From Cyrtodaria siliqua (lineage: Eukaryota > Mollusca > Bivalvia > Adapedonta > Hiatellidae): DNA of 64,000 bases. Under the pieces are notes generated by a model that ran no database searches, was not told where the DNA came from, and saw nothing but the letters and a program-made list of their open reading frames with translations. Each line of letters opens with the position of its first letter. Within the stretch, counting starts at the first letter, position 1. Both the position numbers and the translations under genes were made by a program. Where the stretch lies: contig JAWPHD010001292.1 of the NCBI GenBank assembly GCA_037043455.1, forward strand, positions 186,001-250,000, given 5' to 3'. Below, in pieces: positions 33,100-43,668 of this stretch.

Positions 33100-35870
33100 G
33101 GTGAAGACAGGGTTACCGACTTGGAACGGTCAGTAGGCAATAAGGCCCACTGGTAAGCTTGAATCGATTTTATATGCTCACAATCCTCGCTATTATCCTG
33201 TCTTCAACGCCCAAATAGACAAGACAGTGTAAACAAAACTACATCCCATCAAAAGGAATTCTCTAACAATAAAGTACACATCCTGAGAAACTAACTAAAG
33301 AAACATATACAAAATAATAAACATCTCAGGATGTATCCAGAATCTTACTGAACAACCATAGTAGTTGCAGCTAAAGAGAAAATCAATCTAGGGTACGACC
33401 AGAAAACCCGAGGGACGAAAGCTCATGCACCCACCTCTCTTTGTTGGGGTTTCAGTAGGTACAATCATAGAGTCTCAAGAGGTAGTCCAGTCATCGCACA
33501 AGTGAAAAGTGAAGCGTAATGACTGACTGTAGAGGGGTCAATCACTAAACATGCAGTGCGCTGTAAAACCAAAGGGTTTTATCCTTTTCTGACGAACTTC
33601 CTGATTAAATTTGTAAAGCGGTCAGGAAACCCGTCAGACCCCTTTAACTTTCGAAGTTTATAGACCACATCTCCATAAAATGAGGGTTGTGATATGCATA
33701 GTCGCAGAAGTGTCTTAAGGTTGGTGTTGTACTTTTCCAGCAGGCCCTCGTTACGGTGGTAGAATTTAGAGAAAGATCTACGTAGTTTTTGATAAAGAAA
33801 ACCCTGCTGAAGAAGTTTACTTGTAATAACTTGATTTCGATCATTGAAGTCTATAACATCATTACACGCTCTAGCAAATCGAATGAGCTGGGAGATATAC
33901 ACCCCGTATGAGGTAGAACGAGGTACATCTCCATCCAGGTGTGGATAGTTAACGATGTTAAAATTGAAATCATCTCTCTTATCATAGATGTTAGTATGAA
34001 TATAATCATTTGAAATCTAGAGATGAAGATCGAGAAATGCTGCTACTCTATCCGAACTGTTGGCTTTATTCAACGTGAGCTCTGGTGGATAAATGTTAAT
34101 AACTATATAAGCAAAGAACGGATTATCAATATCGAGTATGTCATCAAGATACCGAGAAGTATTTGTAAAGGCATCAATAATTTCACCCTGGCTAGCAGGT
34201 GACAAACTCAACATAAAATCTCTTTCATAGCAGTACAAAAACAAATCTGCAACAAGTGGCGCACAGTTAGTACCCATAGGAAAACCAAAAACCTGCGGTA
34301 AATAATTTTACCGTATCTTATAAAGATGTTATCCAGAAGAAAAGATAAGGCTCTGCAAACATCAGTACAAGTCCACAGGTTATACTTATCAATGGGGGAG
34401 TTAGTAAAGAAAGCCCTGACATTATTACAAGCTAGAAAAGTTGTACCTTCTCTAGTCTAGCAAATGTCTTCTGAATAAGCTGAAGCAATTTTTCTTTGAT
34501 AAGATTATGTGGTAGTGTAGTATACAGTGTAGAAAAGTCGTAGGTGCTTAGAGAAGAGGCATGAAAATGCTTACACCGTAGTTTGTCAAGAACATCTCCA
34601 GAGTTTTTGATAGATCAAAACAGATTGATTCCTGAGTTCTCGAAGGCCTTTCCGCAATATTTTACAATATGTTCTTTAATCGCGGAAAGTCAGGAAGTCA
34701 ATAGTTTTGATATAATTTTGTGAAGTTTGGGTATCCAGTACATTATAGGGAGCTTCGTCTGCTTACTAATTACGGAAACCTTTATAGTCTCCATAAAGGT
34801 CGCATGCTGGGAAACAATGTCCGTCTCCAGCAGAGGTGTAGTCAGATAAGCAGAAGTGCTCGCTAGCTCAGCATTCAAAGTATTGATATAATGTAGTCGT
34901 CAGACAATAATTATATTGTTGGAAGCTTTGTCTGCTGGAACTAGAGCAAATTTAGTATATAAATTCTGAATACCCTTCTTAAGGTGCCGTAAATTGTAAG
35001 TAGAAGGCCGTGGAAGCAGGGATGGATTTGATTCGTAAAATAAAATACGTAATTCAACAATTTCTGAAATAGTTTTCATCCAAGCAGTAATTGCATGCTT
35101 ATCTGCTTTTTCCCTCTTACACCACTTTGTACAGAAATCCGTAAAGAACCCGCAATTTCATTGCGACAGGCATTAAAATCAATATCAGATGGAAGGCGAT
35201 ACTTAGGCCCTTTGGCAATTAAATGCCGAATCCTCTTATCCTCAATTACATCAAGATTTCCAGTAAGAATGTGACCGAATTTAGAATTTTGACAATCTCA
35301 ATCAGTAGGAGTAGATGTCTCTATCTCAAGATCAGAAACGATCCTATTATAATTGAAAATAAGATTTCTAGTAGATTTCTTATACTTGTAACATATAACA
35401 GGAGTCTCAATATTCTTGAAATACTTTGGAATTTTGTCAGTCACTCGCATATCATTCAAAATACCGGATAAATTAATGAAATTGATGCCTTTATCAACAT
35501 AAGTTATCTTCAAAAAATGCCTTTGATGGTCAGATGGAGCATCTATATGTGGACGCAAAATATGTTGCGTGTAACTTTGAATAATAGATGCAACCTCGTA
35601 TAATGGATTAGTACGGACATAAATGGCATCCGCTTCTTCGTCAAGTTTCTGTAAGCAAGAAAAAGACAGACTGACTACTTTGCTAAGGAGGGCGTGTCTA
35701 CCCGCATTTTTATAAATAGAATAAAGGTCTGCAACAGTAAAGACTTTCTTAAATTTACGTTTAAGATTATCGTTCTTCCGGAGACCATGCGACCGTCGTT
35801 TACGTTTACGAATAGACAATATGTTAAAAGGATCTATATCTGGGTTAATCTAAAGGTACTGATCTCGGTT
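33100..35870 (-). mobile_element. Penelope-like retroelement (copy G), most complete
   Basis: Minus-strand order: N-terminal domain (35,298-35,819, with DKGINFINLSGILNDMRVTD and SDLEIETST), linker and RT N-terminus (34,690-34,878, LPIMYWIPKLHK), RT core (34,017-34,277, MGTNCAPLVADLFLYCYERD and SRYLDDILDIDNPFF), C-terminal block (33,579-33,902, YISQLIRFARACNDV...GFLYQKLRRSFSKFYHRNEG), then a diverged form of the shared 3' tail (33,100-33,578). The YLDD catalytic motif is present. The frames are separated by stops and shifts, so it is dead. Retroelements of this type copy RNA into DNA at a nick; that is family knowledge. It abuts a LINE fragment on the opposite strand. Confidence 0.8.
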
Positions 35871-37352
35871 CCGACAAAAAAGCATTAATACTTTTATATA
35901 AAACCTTAATAAGATCTAAACTTGATTACGGATCCCATGTTTACTCATTAGCCTCAAAATCACTACTTAATCGACTCAATATCTTACAAAATAAATGTCT
36001 TAGAATTGCATTGGGAGCCCTAAACTCTACTCCAAAGCATATTTTGGAATCGAGGCTGGCGTTTTACCATTACATATTCATCGCGAAGAACAGATCCTCC
36101 GTTTCTGGGCCAGGGTCCAGACTAAAAAAGATTATAACTCTGTAAATAACATTTTCGTTAAAACCCCATGTCTTTATAGATTAAAAAAAAAATAAGCCAT
36201 TTATAATTTAATAGGGGAATACAACCTAGACCAATTTCAAATTGCAGATTTGTCAATAAGAGAGGTCCCCCCATGGACTCTCATCAAACCTAAAGTAGAC
36301 TTTTCCCTTTCCTCTATAATAACTAAAAAAGATGAATCATCAGAAATCAAACGGAACTTCATACAACATAAGGATAGTAAATTCAACAACTTCTTTCACA
36401 TTTATACAGACGGTTCTAAAGATCCTGTCTCAGGACGTGTTGCATCAGCCTTTGTTATTCCATCAAAAATATTTCTAAAACAACCAGAGTCTCTGACAGT
36501 CTTTCAATCTTTACCGCTGAGCTAGTTGCTATAGACAGTGCCCTTCAATAGATAATTAAATACAAGCCTCAATATTCAGTTATTTTCTCAGACTCGCTTT
36601 CAGGTCTCATGGCTATTAAAGACAGGACGAGCAGAACCCGCCATGACCCTCGCCCTGACCTTCTGTCAAATATTCTATACAAACTTAATGACTGCCATAT
36701 TCTAAAACTTTCTGTCAACCTGGAGTGGTGCCCGGCTCATGTTGGTATATTCGGTAATGAGAAAGCCGACCAAGCCTGTAAATCTGGCTTGGACACCACT
36801 TCCGTTAGGACATACTGAAATTTATTCTCAAATCCGGAAAACAATAAACCTGAAAGTGGATCACTACTTTACCAATCAAGTCAGCAAGTATTTCTAAAAC
36901 AACCAGAGTTGACGAATAGACAATATGTTAAAAGGCATCACAAACACAGTGACTTATACAGTCGTTGTACTGGCTCTCTGTCTGGTATTCAGTGCATACT
37001 TGAAATAAATTTTAAAAATCAAGAACCATTTTCCACCAATAGGCTTATAGATAAAGCGATTACTAGACTGAGATTGGAGTACAATCTACTACCGGATAGT
37101 ATAGGTGGACAAATAATTAATGACCTTAACAAGGAGTGTTCCAACTGCCTAGTTCAGTTTACCACGGAGCAATACTTACTAGACTGTAGCCAGTTCGAAA
37201 TCCAGAGAAATATCTTCAAATTAAAACTGCTAGACTTGGCACTTCCCTATAATCTAACTAACATTTTAGATCCTGTTAAGAAACATAGAGTTTTAGTTTT
37301 TAGCGCTCTCAGTTCTTTCATCCCGGACACAAAATTTGAACAGAAGATATAA
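35848..37352 (+). mobile_element. 5'-truncated LINE, RT end plus RNase H
   Basis: Begins in the thumb region (ILLYKTLIRSKLDYGSHVYS, LASKSLLNRLNILQNKCLRI, ALGALNSTPKHILE). The RNase H domain (36,390-36,810) shows all four acidic positions: HIYTDGSKDP, FTAELVAIDSAL, IFSDSLSGL and FGNEKADQAC, with a frameshift near 36,500 and a TAG after SALQ. 36,909-37,352 reads the C-terminal segment (RLRLEYNLLPDSIGG...CLVQFTTEQYLLDC), a Cys/His knuckle near the end. A short foreign patch lies at 36,885-37,010. Jockey/CR1-like group; non-LTR retrotransposon, inactive. Confidence 0.85.
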
Positions 37353-37484
37353 ACTGAATAGCTTCGTTTATTTAGCATAATTTTACCGCAATGTCTGATA
37401 GTAAAACTGTTCTATCAGCTTACAGATAAGCGTCATATGATTCCCTAATAGTCTACTTATGTATCAACATAAAATATAAACTTC

Positions 37485-37691
37485 AGGTTTAAACCCAGAA
37501 GTGGCCTACTTTGCCACTGACCCTTCCAAGGCGGTATCCCTATTGTCAACCCTTTTGTGTTTGTGATGTCGTTTGCATTTTTTATTACTTTTGCCTTTTT
37601 GTTTGTCTGTTTGCGTGTTTGTTTCTGTGTTTTGTGGTTGACTGTCCTCCTTGATTGCTACTTTCCACGTCCGATCTTTTTATATTTCTTC
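37485..37691 (+). mobile_element. Retroelement tail (copy H)
   Basis: GGTTTAAACCCAGAAGTGGC... to GATCTTTTTATATTTCTT; close to consensus. Confidence 0.8.
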
Positions 37692-37909
37692 ATATTCATA
37701 ACCCCCAATATATAAAATTAATTAACTACTTATATAGTTTAATAAAAATACAATGTTTATCTTACCTCAAATATTGTTTTTAAGGTTATATTTTGCTTTA
37801 CCCTGTAATTAATAAATATAGGACTAACATGGGGCTAATCCGGTGGACACGTTGGGGCGATTTCTGGGTCATATGACGGCGCGAGCACAACGGTCCAGGA
37901 TCAATCACA

Positions 37910-38128
37910 TACTTCCATAGTCGCTCAGACGAGTAACTTTTGGTCATACTCAGTGCTGTCTGACACTTGGATAGACGGTCGTTGCACTTGCTCTCTGTGT
38001 GGTAATCAATACAGAGGTTCCAAGTACCCCCATCTTTAACATGGCAAACGAGTCAGTTAGGGTCATACGCTATATTGCGTACCACTTATACGGTCGTTGT
38101 ACTGGCTCTCTGCCTGGTATTCAGTGCA
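37910..38128. repeat. Two ~125-bp diverged tandem copies
   Basis: ACGAGTAACTTTTGGTCATAC...GACGGTCGTTGCACTTGCTCTCTG and ACGAGTCAGTTAGGGTCATAC...TACGGTCGTTGTACTGGCTCTCTG. A third, partial copy is inserted in the LINE at 36,953-37,000. Confidence 0.75.
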
Positions 38129-39590
38129 GTATGAAGTGCCGTATTGCTTTTTAATACAATTCAGTGATATCACCTATTTGAATGAGTGATATCACTCATT
38201 TTTATAGGTGATATGACTGATTCAAACTTAAATGAGTGATATCACTACTCGAATCAGTGATATCACCTATTCGAATCAGTGATATCACTGATTCGAATAG
38301 GTGATATCACTGATTCAAAACGAAAGGGTGATATCACTTATTGAATGCGTGATATCACCTATTTGAATGAGTGATATCACTAATTCGAATAGGTGATATC
38401 ACTCTTTGAAAACGATTTGGTGATATCACCTATTTGAATCAGTGATATCACTCATTCAAATAGGTGATATCACCCATTCAATAGATGTTATCACCCTTTC
38501 GTTTTGAATCAGTGATATCACCTATTCGAATCAGTGATATCACCTATTCGGTTTTAGAGCATGAAAAATACGGACTTCCCCTCAAGAGTATTATCAGGGA
38601 GAACGTCATACGTCCCTTTTATTATATATACTGAGCAAAAATAAAAAAGTACCCATTTTGCATTCCCTTATTATATAGACAGCAAAACAGGAAATAATAA
38701 ATGATGTATATAGAATAATGAGATCGACCACCAAAAACACATAACATCTACAAACAGATTGTTTAGGTAGCAGCTTTTGATTATCAAAATTAAGTCATCA
38801 AATTACCTCACGTTAAGGTTTCCACAGCATCCATAAAGGAGTATTAATTGGCACAACTTGAAACTGTTTAAAGGAATGTTTTTTAATTAAAGTGCAGTTC
38901 AAGCTGTCCTACACCCTCAAAAACTGGCCTATGGGAATACCAGCAATAATAGGGGGTACTTTTTTTGGTGAGTATAGTATTGCTAACGGTTAGTTGTAAT
39001 AATTAAATAATAACTGTCCACTGTGTTTCTCAGTGTAATTGGTGAAGGTTGGGTTTATCTACAATTTGAGGGACTATATTAAACAATAGAAAAGGCATAG
39101 AAAATGAAATAATAATAATATGTTTCTTTTGTTAAAAAAATTGTTTTGTTTCGTTTTTTCTTGGTGGGCGGTGGGGAGGGGCAGGGGTTGTGGGGGTTAG
39201 GTTTGGTATGGTAAATTCTCTTTCCGCTGTGTGGGGGAATGGGGGAAATTTTCGCATCTATTGCTGCAAGAGCTGATGCGACCATAACATGAACGGCGGC
39301 CATTATATCCGATGACGAAAAAGCGCGCCAAATGTTGCAACAGATGGCGATTGGGATCAGTCATTTGTATAGTTTATTTCTGAATTGGTATTCGGTGATA
39401 TCACTGATTCGAATAGGTGATATCACCAAATCAAAAGGTGATATCACACATTCAGAATGAATCGGTGATATCACCTATTTAAATGCGTGATATCACCGAT
39501 TCGAATCAGTGATATCACCGATTCGAATAGGTGATATCACCAAATGGTATTAAAAAGTAATACGGCGTCCCATAGTGCAGAGGATTCCAA
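38110..39590. mobile_element. Foldback element with GTGATATCAC-repeat arms
   Basis: The left end GCAGTATGAAGTGCCGTATT GCTTTTTAATACAATTCAGT is matched, reversed, by the right end GCACTATGGGACGCCGTATT ACTTTTTAATACCATTTGGT. Inside the ends, 38,150-38,550 and 39,390-39,545 are arrays of a ~21-23-bp dyad GTGATATCAC(C/T)(G/A)ATTCGAAT in alternating orientation. The 830-bp middle has no gene, a mariner-like MITE (38,629-38,974), and a CpG-containing block at 39,270-39,340. The 39,079-39,303 frame is not supported as a gene. Confidence 0.85.
38629..38974. mobile_element. Mariner-like MITE, ~345 bp
   Basis: TA-flanked termini: TACTGAGCAAAAATAAAAAA GTACCC at the left, and reversed TACTCACCAAAAAAAGTACC CC at the right (38,953-38,974). 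Nested inside the foldback element. No transposase. Confidence 0.6.
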
Positions 39591-40630
39591 ATTATATCGA
39601 TCGGCACCCTCGTCCGCATCATTAAGTCTACTCCAGCCCCCAGCAACCCCACCACCCCATACAACCCTGAGTTATTATTAAGATATTCCATTAATATATA
39701 TATAGACTTTGTAAGCGCTCCATGACTTAACGAGTGTGGGGACTGCCCTACCTTATGATGTCATGAATATGTTTATTAAATATGTCGGCGTTACTTTGGA
39801 TGGGATTTACTTGATACGACTTGACTTATTATTTCCCCCACCCCTTCCCCTCCCACCCCCATATATCCTAGTTATAATGCCATATTATTCATGTCACCAC
39901 CTGGTCCGGTGTGTGATTTTAATATTTGGATGTTTTATATATATGAACATTTAAGCTAGTAGATATTCATGTATGTTCTATTTAGTTGTATATACGCTTA
40001 TTATTTATAACACATTGGTTTTATACCGACAACTGGGAAAATCCTATTTTCAGTTTCGACTGACAAACACATCGGGATAGTGGGTAATCATTATTAACAT
40101 GTAAAGTCTATGTATACCTCTGCTTCATGCCCTCCCCAGTGTGGCTTCCCCGCGGCTTTGGCGGAAGGATTCTCTACATTTGACATTTTCCTCTCATAGG
40201 TGCACACTTATTTTTGTTCCGTTATGTTCTGGGAGATTTGGAGTGATGTCTTACTAACAACACTGGCAATTGTTATTTGTTTTTAACATTATATGTTTAT
40301 AATTAAAAGTCCATTCATTATGGAAGGGAGCATGAAGCAGGCACAACATGGATTATATATATATGTACATATTAAGCTAGAACATTTTTAAGAAAATGGT
40401 GACACGCCGGCGTTGGAATATACATATTAATCTTCGATTTAAATTTATAAAAAATACCAAGGTAGGCTTATTCCTCCCGTGTTTTCAACACTCAACCAGT
40501 GCCGTGTTAATCTTCCTAGGTCCATGCCACTCATATATTGCCATATATTGCGTCTGCCTGGCTTCTGCCATCCGTGCGAGATTGATACGCAGAGTAAATA
40601 TTAATTAAGCTTCTATTGTAAATGATAGAC
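39591..40630. other. No gene seen
   Basis: Contains C-rich and TA-rich patches. The 72-codon frame at 39,736 and the 70-codon frame at 40,396 lack any domain signal. Confidence 0.4.
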
Positions 40631-40644
40631 CGAATCTTCTATCG

Positions 40645-40708
40645 AAATGCTCGCCAAAAGGCCTAGTTGCCAATGGCGAGGGTAAATAAACTTTTTTACT
40701 TACTTAAT
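40645..40708 (+). mobile_element. Retroposon 3' tail (stem plus AATAAACTTTTTTACTTACTT)
   Basis: GCTCGCC ... GGCGAGG stem followed by GTAAATAAACTTTTTTACTT. Same plan as the minus-strand tail at 58,613-58,690, typical of SINE/LINE 3' ends. The 5' extent is not clear. Confidence 0.4.
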
Positions 40709-40920
40709 CAATGGCACTCTTTTGACTTGTCGCCGCGAATTGTCAGTAACACAGACAACATCACTGATTCTAAATTCTAGTTAGAGCTATGTTTGTACGA
40801 TATATTCGATATACTATGTTATTTATTCTTTAGATATTTTATACTTGTATTAATTTCAGATGTTATAGTCTTTTGATATTAAATATAAGCTGGAATAGGG
40901 AATTTTATATTATATAATTA

Positions 40921-41089
40921 AGAAATAGAACATCGTTTACTGTGAATTATCGTTTAGTATATCACGGTTTGGAGTTCAATTGTAAACAATAATTTCACGA
41001 GCCCGAAGGGGAGTGAAGTTATTGTTTACAATTGAACGACAAACCGTGATATATTATAGATAATTCAACGTAAACGATGTTCTATTTCT
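40921..41089. repeat. 169-bp hairpin (inverted repeat)
   Basis: AGAAATAGAACATCGTTTAC ... is mirrored by ...GTAAACGATGTTCTATTTCT, with complementarity through TATATCACGGTTT and TTCAATTGTAAACAATAA to a short loop (ACGAGCCCGAAGGGGAGT). Arms ~75 bases, few mismatches. A MITE or cruciform-forming element. Confidence 0.85.
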
Positions 41090-41291
41090 ATTCTAATACC
41101 CCTAAAATGTGAAAATAACGCACACATCTGAAATCTTTCGCATTGCTTTGCTTGCTCTCCTAACGTTGCATACGTTACAATGCGCAATGCGCAATGCTTA
41201 TTCTCCTAACGTTGCAAAAATTACAGTGATATATCGTTCAATATAACGAGATATTTTAAACTAGGCTATATAGTGCGGGTGTATTAGAATA
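41084..41291. mobile_element. Small MITE, ends ATTCTAATAC
   Basis: TATTCTAATACCCCT at the left and GGGTGTATTAGAATA at the right are inverted. Inside are repeated GCAATGCGCAATGC and CTCCTAACGTTGCA words. Immediately abuts the hairpin. Confidence 0.5.
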
Positions 41292-41369
41292 AATCATATA
41301 AAGCAATACATTTATATATTACTATTTAGGAAGTTAGCGAATATTATTTATTATGAAGTCTCTTTCCTC

Positions 41370-41573
41370 GTGTGGATTCTATTGTATATCTTTGAAATTA
41401 TATATATAGTAAAACAGCTGGCTATTTGTTGTTATAAAGAGGATCAATTTCATATAAGATTTATGAAACGAGTTATGAATTATTTTAATTTTAATGAACC
41501 TTTTGGCGAGTTAAAATTAAAAATAATTGATAACGAGTTTCATATATCTTATACGGAATGGGAACGAGTTTAA
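41370..41573 (+). CDS. Weak AT-rich ORF, unknown
   Basis: Reads HIRFMKRVMNYFNFNEPFGE, LKLKIIDNEFHISYTEWERV, stop. Protein-like composition for its last 40 codons, but no family recognised and no splice evidence. Could be chance. Confidence 0.2.
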   Translation: MWILLYIFEIIYIVKQLAICCYKEDQFHIRFMKRVMNYFNFNEPFGELKLKIIDNEFHISYTEWERV

Positions 41574-41651
41574 GATCCTTTTTATCACATAATATTGCAA
41601 TCAAATTAGTAAAAATATATTCAGATGTACATAGAACCGCCACGACGTCAG

Positions 41652-42071
41652 ACACACTTTAGGCTGCAGAAAACTAAATACTTCATACTAAGACTTCCTG
41701 TCAGCTTATATCTGAAGAATTATACACCAGTTTTTCTTTAAATTACCTTATTTCATAGATATTTTCATCACAAAGCCTTTGAAAGTGTGAAAAGTACAAT
41801 TTTTCCAGCTCAACCTCTCTGCACATGTCTGTGTTTACAAACACTATTGAATCCGCACTGAATATTGACATGCAATTTCAATGGATGTTACATTTTCAAA
41901 AACATGAAAAAATATAGTTTTGTTTAATTTAATGATCCTAGTTGATGGGTATTATTTTACCTATAGTTCATCCTTTCTGAAAATGCATATTGAATATTTC
42001 GAAGTTATATCTGCTGACCTCTGTGAACTTTCACTTCTGTACTGAATCGTACACAACAAAAGGCGGGGCTT
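41652..42071 (-). mobile_element. Truncated copy of the HNH element 5' region
   Basis: Matches 55,173-55,600 over about 420 bases with scattered differences and one short deletion. It starts at the first ten codons of the HNH frame (M-KYLVFCSLK on the minus strand) and runs outward to GGCGGGGCTT, where the palindromic element is inserted. The match resumes after it at 50,995 (CTTAAGCCAGGCTATATTTAGC) and ends near 51,033. Confidence 0.85.
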
Positions 42072-42074
42072 ACG

Positions 42075-42287
42075 AGTAGTATAATAACGAGGGGTACCAG
42101 CGCAGTTTCCCCATCGCGGAGAACGAGACAACGAATGAAATATGCCAGTGGGGACTCAGGCGTAACTCTCTTACACACCAAGATCAAAATGTAAGCCGCG
42201 CCTAAACCAACCCCGACATATTTCATTAGTTTTCTCAAGCACCCCGCGCTGGAAAACTCCGCTGATAACCCTCGTTATTATACTACT
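42075..42287. repeat. Left terminal palindrome (213 bp)
   Basis: Starts AGTAGTATAATAACGAGGGG and ends with the complement CCTCGTTATTATACTACT. Complementarity continues inward through CAGCG(C/G)AGTTT, AATGAAATATG(C/T)C and GGCG(T/C)(A/G)(A/G) to a centre near TCTTACACACCAAGATC. The copy reads in the same internal orientation (relative to the arm) as the right one. Confidence 0.9.
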
Positions 42288-42439
42288 AATCAATCCGGTT
42301 TGTCATTTTAAGAGAGCGCAATAATTTTATTTTACAACTTTCAACGAACTACTTTCAACGAACATTATCCAACCGCACAACACAAAAACATCACCAAAAT
42401 AGTCGCAAATCTCAAAGAATAATATCAGACCATAATACA

Positions 42440-42795
42440 TATGAGCGAAATGAGAAAAATACGAGCAAATATAGCAGACAAGATGAGGAAAAGATGTCAA
42501 TGAATTACAAGAAAAACTGAAAGTTATAGTAGCTGAAAAAGCCATGAAAAAAAGTAATGAAACAGCAGCTGGAACAAGACAGGGAAAAGATACCAACGAA
42601 TCACAAGAAAATCTGAAAGTTCTGGCAGCTGAAAAAGGCAAGAAAACTGATAATAGAACGACAGCAGGGACGTGGCGGGCGGCGAATGCCAATGAATTGC
42701 ACAAACAATTACTCAAGGATGAAGAAATATTTGTTGGCGATGAATGCCCAAGTAACCCTGAAACCCAAGTAGCAGTACAGAAGAAGACAGCATAG
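42440..42795 (+). CDS. Left-arm ORF 1, internal ~105-nt repeats
   Basis: A lysine/glutamate-rich frame built of about three tandem ~105-nt units: NESQENLKVLAAEKGKK, then TAAGTRQGKD / TTAGTWRAAN, then NELHKQ. The ATG-initiated part is 42,544-42,795, ending EIFVGDECPSNPETQVAVQK KTA; the related unit at 42,478-42,540 lies in another frame. Probably a coiled-coil or unstructured segment. The right-arm counterpart is at about 50,270-50,600 (minus). Function unknown. Confidence 0.4.
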
Positions 42796-42995
42796 ACAGG
42801 TTGAGAAATAGATTTTTGATTATCTTCAAACAAAAGTCAAACAAAGATATACAGAAAAGAGATGATCTATGAAAAATAGCAGACATATCTAGACAATTGG
42901 AAAGACTTGAATATATAGCTGAAAAAAAAGATTGCAAAATAAATATAGATTAATCATTGAAAGTAGAAATTTAATATAATCCTATAGTTTATACA

Positions 42996-43661
42996 ATGAA
43001 CTCAGAAAAAACTACCGAAGAAAGAAACATGAAGATAGATGGGAGCACATTAGGAATTCGATCTAGAAAATATCTAGCATACTACATAGCGAAAGAAAAT
43101 GCATATGATAATAACCTGGTATCAGATATCTCAAAAGTGGACTATACAAAGGGAAATAACGGAAAAACAAACTTGAGATCTATTCCAGGGATGGAAAAAG
43201 CATTCATCGATTATATATACGTATTTGGATATCTAGGAAAAAAGGATATTCAAGCAAAGCAAGGAAATGTGATGTTAACCGATGGAGAAACAGGTGCCGC
43301 AAAAAATAGTGTACAAACAATAGCAACATTTGTATCGAAAACAATTGGACGTGGACACAAGTACTGCAATGTTAGAATCTGTAATTGTACATTGAACAAA
43401 AATCAGAGTAGCAGCATATCAAAAACTATAGAAATAATTGAATCGCATACAAGTAGTACAGCGAAAAAGAACTTGGAAAAAATATGGAAACAAGACCCAA
43501 TTGGAAATTTACTTGCGAAAATAGATGCATCAAACATTCCTATGGATGTAGTAGAAAAGAGGAAGAAGACTCTATGCCAACTGCTAGAAAGCGTAGGACT
43601 AGGAATAGACTCCATCGATTACACAACAGATTATTCTGGCAAATCTAGCAGAGAATATTGA
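42996..43661 (+). pseudogene. Left-arm ORF 2a (N-terminal part), deleted copy
   Basis: Starts at ATG with MNSEKTTEERNMKIDGSTLG and includes KAFIDYIYVFGYLGKKDIQA, VMLTDGETGAAKNSVQTIAT and CNVRICNCTLNKNQ (a CxxxxCxC cluster). At 43,637 it jumps: about 380 nt present in the right arm are absent, after which the frame is shifted. The deletion ends share TTCTGG/GGGCAAAT, consistent with a microhomology deletion. Protein family unrecognised. This arm keeps the ATG that the right arm has lost. Confidence 0.6.
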
Positions 43662-43668
43662 TAGAAAT

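Noticed and set aside
39079..39303. 74-codon minus ORF starting MAAVHVMVASALAA
   Set aside because: Lies in the core of a foldback element, ends in low-complexity KKKRNK/YYYY; no domain.
43257..43340. GETGAAKNS as a Walker A P-loop
   Set aside because: Lacks the GK(S/T) ending; spacing is wrong.
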